Positions 55,878 through 64,000 of a DNA stretch of 64,000 nt are shown in pieces. The first letter of the stretch is position 1. Every line of letters starts with the position of its first letter. The notes under the pieces were generated by a model that ran no database searches, had not been told where the DNA came from, and saw only the letters and a list, made by a program, of their open reading frames with translations. A program made the translations under genes and the position numbers. The DNA is from Symsagittifera roscoffensis (lineage: Eukaryota; Xenacoelomorpha; Acoela; Convolutidae): NCBI RefSeq assembly GCF_963678635.1, contig NC_087066.1:49037581-49101580 (forward strand). Direction: 5' to 3'.

Positions 55878-56975
55878 ATGAGGCGGAGCAGGGTACCGGT
55901 GGCTGAAAAAAGATCTACTGGATCAAGGACAAAATATAACTCGTCGCTACGTAAAACGACATCAATGGGCCCAAAGATAACAAAGAAGAACTTTTCAGTT
56001 AGCATGGTCAACACAAGGAGTAATACAGAGAACAGAACAAAAGAGGGCACGGAAGGGAAACAAGCGGAACCCGCCATCGAGATTGACCTAGAAACACCAG
56101 ACCAGAGTGTGGATGAGGTGGAAGAGAAGACGACGGAGTCAACACCGATGCCGAATGCAGAAGGACCAAATCCAAAGTCCATGGAGTTCTCACCGATAGA
56201 CAATGTGGAAGACACAACAGGCAACACGCCAGAAACGGTGAAGGACAAGTCTCAAGCAAAAAGGACGTCTTTTACTGAAAGATTGGCGAGAATGGTCGGG
56301 ATGAAGTCGAGAGACGCAGCAGCGGAAGAACCGAAAGCCGAGAAAGGCAAAACATTCGGAACAGTTTCCACGAAAACGACAGACACCGACCAAAACGAAG
56401 ACCAGATTAGACCAGGAACAGCAGCCAACAACAGGGCAGCAGCTGACCATGAAACAACTATTTTTGAGCTAGGCGATTTGATGGCAAAGCTAGATCAGAT
56501 CGACAAGAAACTGAAGCACAGCGAGGAGGATAGAGATGTGATAAGGAAAGAATTAAGAAACAACAAACATGAGTACCTGGACAGTTATTTCAATCTAGCG
56601 AAAGCGACAGAGGAAAGGCTTCGGCAGATGTCGGACAAGGTAGATACCACTGATGGAGAGCGAGACAAGAACATCAAAAAAGACATGCAAGAAATGAAGC
56701 AACGATATGACGCAGTGAACAGCAAGTTGGGAAGTTTGGAAACGAGAATGGATACGATGAGTAGGGACCAGGCTGAGAGTTCATGTGCAATACAGGCAAA
56801 ATTAGACGCCATCTTGAGGAACTCAACGTCACAGGACAGGCCAGCAGCGGAGCGAACGCAAGGCAATAGAGTTGACTTCGTGGAACCACAACGGAACAAA
56901 CGGCAGTCAACACCATTACCATTACCCCGGGATGCCGCGAGTACAGCACCGGGGGGGGGGGCAAAGCGATTATGA
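55878..56975 (+). pseudogene. gag: Gag N-terminal part, element 2, copy 3
   Basis: Same as copy 1, with 11 G at 56951-56961 and the early end GGGAKRL. Confidence 0.85.
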
Positions 56976-57119
56976 AAAGTGGAACAGCAAACACAACGAG
57001 TGGTCCAGGGGACTCCACGACTCACAACAACGTGGGACCGGATGTCATGACATGGGCAAGCACCTGGGAAACGATGAACAGGACACTAGAAGCCTTCGCC
57101 ACAAGGAACACCGACTCGA

Positions 57120-58046
57120 GTGACAGAGGAAGCAACAAATCCAGGAAAAATTTCAAAAACACCGAAAGAATTCAAGGATGATTCAGATGGATGCATTGAC
57201 ACTTGGGTAGAGGTCATGAGGTTGCACTTGGAACAAGATAACTTGAACGATGAGAGGCAAGCATACACAGCGATACTAAGCAACTTGGAAGGCACAGCAT
57301 TGAAATGCGTGGTTGCGAAGAAGGAGGAGGAACGCGACACTGCGGATAAAATCTTCGAGATATTGTTAAATCGATTCGGGTCAGGCATGAAAGGTCATCA
57401 AGCGATGATGCGATTTGAAAAGAGAAGGCAAAGGGACGATGAATCGATAGACAGGTTCCTAGATGATCTTGAGAGCTTGAGACGAAGGAGTGACCCGGAA
57501 GAGTCCACCAATAGAAGGAACTTTAGCATCACCTCAAAGTTCATTGATGGGTTAAAGAGTGATGACTTGAGAACAATGTTAGCAACTTACTATACATTGT
57601 CGAAAGACAGTGCACCGACTCCAGAAGAGATGAGACAGAAGTCAAGAGAGTACATGCTAATGAAACCCAAAAAGTACTCGTATTCAGATAACAGGAATAC
57701 GCAAGGGGGGAATCAACCACAAAGGTCGTCATGGTACAAGCCCAGAGATGACATGGACAAACGTAGATCATGCGCAAACTGCGGGTCAGCTGATCATCAC
57801 GTGGCAGATTGCACAACATACAAGCAGGGCATGAAGAGTCTGGGGTACGCACCAGATGAGGAGGACATGAGCCAGATGGAAGAACACGAGTACTATAGTG
57901 GCTTAATCATCAAGATAGGTGCAAGATGTTTCTTCTGCAATCAGGAAGGGCACTTTAGGATGGATTGTCCTTTGTTTTGGGAGGCGGTCAAGAACCCTAG
58001 TCACCCCAAACATAAATTGGCATTAGCGGCGGTGCAGAATCAGTAA
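57120..58046 (+). pseudogene. gag: Gag capsid/nucleocapsid part, element 2, copy 3
   Basis: Capsid and two zinc knuckles as in the other copies, TAA at 58044-58046. Confidence 0.85.
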
Positions 58047-61000
58047 AATAGACAAACCGAGTTTGAAGCAAAAAACTTAGAAGCACCGAGTACGGAACTG
58101 CCAACGAAGACAGTAAAGGCGGTAACGCAGGCTAACAATGCGATAGAGGCCACGGCCAAGAATGCCCTAGAGATAAATTATGAAAAAGCGGCGTCAGAGG
58201 CGATCAACAAGGTGAAACAGGATCTAGCAACAAAGGAAATAGAACAACGACTGAAGCAAGAGATCGAAAGAGAGAAAATGAACGAGGCATTAGGTTGCTC
58301 GCAGTCAATATCAGAGGCTGTAGCGGGGTCGACAAGAAATGGAAACTGTTACACTGTAAAGATGGTCACAGGAAAGCCATTTGGCATAACAAAGATTGGG
58401 GCAAGGATAATGTCAATAATCACTGTGGGCGGCCATGAGGTTACGAGAAACTTGAGCGAACCCAGCGACCAGACAATAATGCACATTGATGTGTACGCAG
58501 ATTACTTGAGTGGTATAAGCCCGCTAACGACTTCTAGAGCATTGAGGGCACTATTCACAAGAGGGGGTAGCAAGTCAGTCCGAGTTGATAACAGGTACAC
58601 AGAAGCTTATGGTCCGCATGAGTTGATGCTAAATATAGATGGGATCAACATCTATACGAAAACAATGATAATATGTGATGAAGATCTTGTAGGGCAGATC
58701 TACGTAGGAAAAGAAGAGTTGAAAGTGAGATCGATTGGACACTGCGCCATGCTTGAGGAAGATGCAATGCACATCGGGACAGAGTAGATTTATCAGCACA
58801 TGTGCTCGACATAAGTGGCAAGAAGACTCAGTTACGTGGGTTACTTGATACGGGAGCGGTCTGGAGTGTTATACCAATCGAAACTTGGGAACGAATGGGC
58901 TTCAACAAAAATGACTTGATAGACTAGAGAAAACGGTTGTCAGCTGCAAACAAAGGGGCGCTGCGGGTGCTGGGCAGAACGCCAATAATAGCCCTAAATC
59001 TGGGGGAACGCAACCTGTGGATGAGCTTTCTTGTGGTAGAAAACCTAGATGAGTCTGACCAATTCATTTTAGGCAGGGACTTCATCAGGAACTTCGATGT
59101 AACGATTGATCTAAACGACGCAATGTTCAGGATACGGAACCCGGATAGGAGGTACGCAATTAAACCGGTAAATTTAATAATGGCGAATGAGAACAAAGCA
59201 CCGGTATTCTTGAGTAGGAGGGTGAGGCTAAAGGCGAACGAAGCGGCGATTGTAAGCTTGCGAATGAAAAATTACAATGAACTAAGTGACAACAAGCAAG
59301 TATGCATAGTCCCAAATCCAAATAGTCAAAGTGCTGCTGTTTTAGGAAGATCCTTCTCGATAAGAGCGGTCTCTGCGTCAGTGTCTTGTTGAATACTCTT
59401 GACATACCAATCACGATACAGAGGGGGAGGAAGCTGAGATATGCCTTACCCGTAAAAACTCGATATGAAATGACTGAAAACCAAAAACAAAATGAAGTTG
59501 TTGATTGTCCCAATCATAGGGACAAAATTTGTATCATGAGACGATTGAAGAAAATAAAAGGTTCATCAGGTCTTGTGAAATCACTTAAGTCAGAGACAGA
59601 CGATGGGCTATCGAGCTGTTCGAATTTTCCGGAACGGCCCACACTAGATGAAATGCAGAGTGATAAACCGGTCCTACCGGAAATTGAACATTTAAGAGGC
59701 AAGATAACGGACGAACAGCTCAAATCCATCAAGGACGTAATAGAGCGGAACGAGGAAGTTTTTTCGAGACATGAGCATGAAATAGAACTTGAGGAAAATG
59801 CGGTACCGCACAGGGAGGGGGCGAGGCGCATGACCCCACACAAATCGGATGCGTGTAGAAAAGAGATCGAAACGCTACTAGAGTATGATATGACAGAATC
59901 ATCTGTAGTGATGGCCAAAAAGAAAGGCGACCAATTGAGGTTTTGTTGTGACTTTCGATACCTGAACTCCGTCACGGTGAAGGATGCCTATCCCATACCT
60001 AGGATTGATGAGAGCCTCTCGAAGTTAGGTGATGCAAAGTTTTTTACGACTCTTGATTTAGGTTCGGCCTTCTGGCAAGTACCGCTCAGGAAGCAGGACA
60101 GGAACAAGACAGGGTTCGCCTGCGAGTTGCGTCTGTTTCAATGGAAACGGATGCCGTTTGGTCTTTGCAATGCCACCGCCACTTTTCAGCTGTTGATGGC
60201 ACACGCGCTGAGAGGTTTGACGAAGAAGTACGGCAATCTGGTAATGTGCTATGTGGATGACGTGGTAATAGCGACGCCCACACTAGAAGACCACATTGAG
60301 AGACTTGACGAGGTGTTTGCGTGTATGAAGAGTTCGGGGCTAAAGTGTAAACCGTCAAAGTGCGAGATACTCAAGGATTCAATAACATCCTCGGGCAGAA
60401 TGGTGGACAGGCATGGCATCAGACCGGATCCAGATGCAGTGGAAGCTGTTCTAACTTGGAAATCGCCAAAAACGGAACATCAGTTGATGAGCTTCCTGGG
60501 TTTTGCGAACTACTACAGGGAATTCATCAAGGGATATGCGGACAAGGTATACCCGATGCAACAACTAATGAGACACAAAGACAAGAAGTTCACGTGGAAC
60601 AACGCAGCAGAAGAGTCATTCCAGAGAAAGAAGAAAGAGTTGTGCGAGGCACCAGTACTAGGGATGCCAACAGAGAAAGGGATGTACGTGCTGGACACGG
60701 ATGCGTCGGTAGTAGCGATTTCTGGAATTCTCCATCAGGAACAAGAATAGAATGGGAAAACAGTCTTGAGACCAATAGCGTACGGGAGCAAAGTCTTAAG
60801 TGACACGGAAATGAAGTACGGGGCACCGAAAGCAGAGATGTTCGCGGTGGTTACCTTTGTCGAGAAATATAGAGCATACCTAGGCAGCGAGCCATTCAAG
60901 CTGCGAGTCGACAACAGGGCACTAAGCTGGCTGAAGACATACTCAATGGACCAAAGTTACATTGGGAGGTGGATAGTTCGCCTGGATGGGTACAACATGA

Positions 61001-62510
61001 TAATTGAGCATAGAACACGAGACAAACATCAAAACGCTGACAGCTTGAGTAAGAAGACGGAGTTCTACGAGAGACAAGAACAGAGGGAGGCAGATAGACC
61101 TGAAATCAAGGATGGCTTCTCCTTCATGGATAAGGAAACGTACGACAGTCTTCCACTCACGAGATGGCTAGACAAATCAGGCAAACCATTAGATGATCAC
61201 CCCGAATTACCAAAAGAACCTCCGGAGGAAACAATCTTGAAGAAGAACCGAGGGATGCCGATAGGGATAATACTCAAGTCAAAGATTGTGAGGGAGACGC
61301 TCAAGGCAAAAGGCTATGATCTTAAACAGGTAGAAACGGGAGATGCACAAATAGATGATGACTTAATGAGGTTACTCGAGAAACTAGCAGATGACAAACC
61401 CGTGATCCAAGAAAAGGGTAAGGAGGAACCGGAGGTCACAATACTGCGAAGGAGCGAGATAGTTAGTGATAAAAACACCTCGAAGGTGACTAACCCTGAT
61501 GGGAAAGAAGTCGTGCAGTCGCTGGTTGAAAAAATCCCTGACGACATACTTGAACAGACTCGGGTTAGGAAAAAGAAAGTGGCGTTCAAGGAAGAAGCTG
61601 AATACCTGGGACTAGGTCAAGAGTCCGGGGAGTGGTCCACGTCCACGGAGGAAGAGGACATTGAAGAGGGAAATTTGTCCGGGGAGTGTGAACTCTGGGA
61701 TGAGGATTCGGATGAGAGCAGCGGCAATCAGGATAGTCTATGCATGATATTGGCGGAAGAGAATATTAGACACCGCGACAGGGAATTACAAACAGACCCA
61801 TCCTCAGGAACGTACAATTTGGACGTACAAGAAGTACGATGAGGTGAAGAACTTGAAAGAATTGCAGTTTCGAGGAAACCTATCAGGGAACTATCATGCA
61901 ACTCAAATGTCAGAACAAATCTGGTGCCAGAAGATGATATGAAGATCGTGAAGAGGATAATATGCGTGAAGCTGAATGATGACATCCACAATCCTGGGTA
62001 AATGAATGGACAGATCATGGCACTAAAGGAACATGTCAAGGCGAGATATAGGCTGTCGGACCTGATAAGAGCCCAAAAGAATGACAAGATGACAAGTAAC
62101 CTCTCCAAATGGATCCGGACGGGGTCCAAGGAGAAAGGAGAACTCGAAGAAGACAGCTACAAAATCTTGAGCCAGTTCTACAAAGAGAAGAAAGATTTAC
62201 TCTATCATACAGCTGACGGGGTGGTAGCGTGCAAGAGAAAAGATGAGGAGAAAATATTACACAAGCACAACCTCATCATATTACCACAATTGTATCAGAC
62301 AGAGGTGTTATTCAGATCGCACGACCAGATGGGGCACCAGGGGATAGACAAGGTGCAACAAAGAATACTTCACAGGTTTGATTGGCCAGGACTGAGGAAA
62401 GCTTGCGAGAGATGGGTGAATGCATGCCTGGCATGCCTGCAAGTAAAAGACCCAAGGAAGATGAAATTCCCACTCAGTTCGGTTGAAAGCTCAGAATTTA
62501 ATGAAGTGGT
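58047..62510 (+). pseudogene. pol: Pol of element 2: protease, RT, RNase H, linker, integrase zinc site (broken)
   Basis: Protease (LLDTGA) lies between a frameshift near 58785 and a TAG at 58925-58927. A second shift falls near 59370. From 59386 one frame continues to 62517, interrupted by TAG 60748-60750 (element 1 has Trp), TGA 61840-61842 and TAA 62000-62002. RT has Y-V-D-D at 60250-60261. RNase H spans the TAG. A long acidic linker follows, then the integrase H-x4-H and C-x2-C zinc site (near 62319-62440). A one-base deletion at about 62510 moves the integrase core to the next frame. Confidence 0.88.
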
Positions 62511-64000
62511 CAGATAGACCATCAAAAGATCTGCATGACGGAGTCGGGGTATAACCAGATACTGGTTATAATAGACCACTTCACAAAGTTGGCTGAAGCG
62601 GTGTCGTGTCAAACAGCCTCGGCAGAGGAGACTTGTGACAACCTGATAACTCATTGGATATCGAGGTATGGTTGTCCAATGACTTTTCAGTCAGACAACG
62701 GCAAGGCCTTTGTGGGGGATTTGACCAAAGAATTAATGAAGAGGTCACACATTGCTCAAGCACACTCAACGACTTACCATCCTCAGACCAACGGGCTGGT
62801 AGAGAGACAGAATAGAACGTTGGTGAACATGCTGAGGGTATACTGCTCAAGATACATGACAGACTGGGATAAATATCTGCCGCAACTCGTAGGGGCGTAC
62901 AACAGTACGCAACACTCAACAACGGGCATCAGTCCTTTCATGATGTTGACGGGCAGGGAGAGAGCAATGCCCCTGACATTCTTTTACCCGGAATACGAAG
63001 GGGAGAGGACGTCGCCTCAAGCTTACGTGAAAGAAGCGATCAGGAGACAGCAGGAACTAAACGAGCTATGCAGGAGGAACACTGCGCAAGCACAAATGAG
63101 ACAGCGTAAGAAATATGATGAAAAGATATTACAGGCGAAGCCATATGAGGTGGGCCAGTACGTGTGGGTTTTCCAGAATGTCATACCACCCAAAGGGACA
63201 AGGAAACTACTCAAGAAATGGAGAGGACCATTCATGATAACGGAAGTACATCAACAAGGACGGTTCTACCGCTTGAGTACTGGGCGAGCAGCACATTATG
63301 AAAATCTGAAGCCTCTTGTCCCATCCCCAGAGGACTGGTGTATACCAAAGGACATGGAGGGACTTGAGTACCTACTGGTGGAGCCAGCATGTGAAGTGAA
63401 CGAAGGAGGCACCAGAGAGAAAAATGATGGCAATGAGAACTTGAGCTTGGATGACAATGAAAAAATAGAAGCGGACTCTGAAGCGGAATCTTTTGTGGAA
63501 GAAGACTGGAACGATCCGGAGCAAGGTGAGGTGCCGAAGTGGACAGAACCAGACTTATCAATACCAGCGGGGACAAGGAGTGGCAATCGCAAACGGACAG
63601 GCATGAGGTACAACAGGTACGGAATCGATTTCCTGATTGATAAGATACAGCCCGATGACCTAAGCAAAGAGCTACTTAGTGTGGGCGAACTGGCAGCTGA
63701 TGATGAATGGCAAATCATCAATGATAATGAACACTACCCACAGGAAGACTACTCGACACCAGATCGGGAGACGGATTTGGAACAGAGCGAGATAGAGAGG
63801 AGGGAGAATACGAACTTGAGGATATTAGAATGGATGCGCGATGTCAAGAACGGAAGCGACGAAGGACAAAGCATACAACAAGTTGACATATCAGCGGGAA
63901 AGCACATGAAGACGGAAAAACCTCTCTTCAGCTGGACGGCAACAGACAGGCCGCTCGACATTCCTCCAGATAATTCAGACCCAGCATCATCGACGGGGAC
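62511..64000 (+). CDS. pol: Integrase core and C-terminal Pol region of element 2 (open to window end)
   Basis: 496 codons without a stop, open at the right edge. It begins QIDHQKICM with the first catalytic Asp, then FQSDNGKAF (second Asp) and NGLVERQNR (Glu): a complete D,D,E core. The GPY/F-type module (KKWRGPFMITEV) and the acidic region (ESFVEEDWND) follow. The macro-like domain would start shortly beyond 64000. It lies one base out of phase with the upstream Pol frame. It shows what was deleted from element 1's integrase. Confidence 0.88.

Larger units (their letters stand above)
50369..60307. repeat. Tandem unit, copy 3 (9939 bp)
   Basis: Same content as copies 1 and 2, but 532 bp longer because the minisatellite is expanded. 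At 60307 it does not jump back; it continues through GACGAGGTG into the rest of Pol. This marks the original right side of the duplicated segment. Confidence 0.93.
51986..64000 (+). mobile_element. Element 2: second giant LTR element, 5' 12 kb (3' end outside window)
   Basis: The LTR is at 51986-52654, then PBS, 69-bp repeats, minisatellite, Gag, and Pol up to the acidic region before the macro-like domain. Gene order and sequence match element 1 in opposite orientation. Pol has several stops and one frameshift, so this copy is also defective, but unlike element 1 it keeps Y-V-D-D and a complete integrase core. Whether it carries the SGNH and other cargo ORFs cannot be seen. Confidence 0.9.

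Overview
The window is eukaryotic and almost certainly animal: it has a protein-primed DNA polymerase B of the Polinton/Maverick type, a spliced RABIF/Mss4 gene with a roughly 3 kb intron, and very large Ty3/Gypsy-type LTR retrotransposons. I cannot name the species. The first 11.5 kb is visibly AT-rich and sparsely coding; the rest is denser and more GC-rich retrotransposon sequence.

Layout. (1) 1-2426, + strand: 3' part of a Polinton-type PolB gene with one GT-AG intron, followed by a nested palindrome at 2834-2983. (2) 4938-10982, - strand: two host-type genes that only appear once exons are joined. One is a 160-residue protein with a signal peptide and a hydrophobic C-terminus (three exons). 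The other is a 110-residue RABIF/Mss4 homologue (two coding exons). (3) 11503-32870, - strand: a complete 21.4 kb LTR element (element 1) with 898-bp LTRs, a PBS, a PPT, Gag, a very long Pol, and about 8 kb of extra ORFs downstream of Pol. (4) 32871-33170: a 300-bp spacer, then a second, related element (element 2) on the + strand, head-to-head with element 1. (5) The junction region is present three times in direct tandem order (31553-40959, 40960-50368, 50369-60307). Each copy holds the 5' end of element 1, the spacer, and the 5' half of element 2. Only the third copy continues into the rest of element 2, which runs off the window at 64000.

How it works together. Element 1 has the usual LTR logic (LTR, tRNA primer site, Gag with two zinc knuckles, protease, RT, RNase H, integrase, PPT, LTR) plus unusual cargo. 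There is a macro-fold-like domain at the C-terminus of Pol and an acidic linker of about 420 residues between RNase H and integrase. Downstream come a coiled-coil plus SGNH/GDSL-hydrolase ORF, an 807-residue ORF of unknown function, and a further ORF of roughly 1000 residues of unknown function. No envelope-like protein was recognised. Both elements are decayed: they carry nonsense codons and frameshifts at different places, element 1 has Y-V-E-D at the RT active site, and it has lost one integrase catalytic aspartate. Comparison of copies suggests that Gag and Pol were originally one open frame.

The main candidates for something undescribed are the cargo of the giant element (macro-like domain, SGNH hydrolase, two unknown large proteins) and the triplicated head-to-head junction with its 14-bp minisatellite, which grew by exactly 38 units in one copy. 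All statements come from reading the sequence; no searches or alignments were run.
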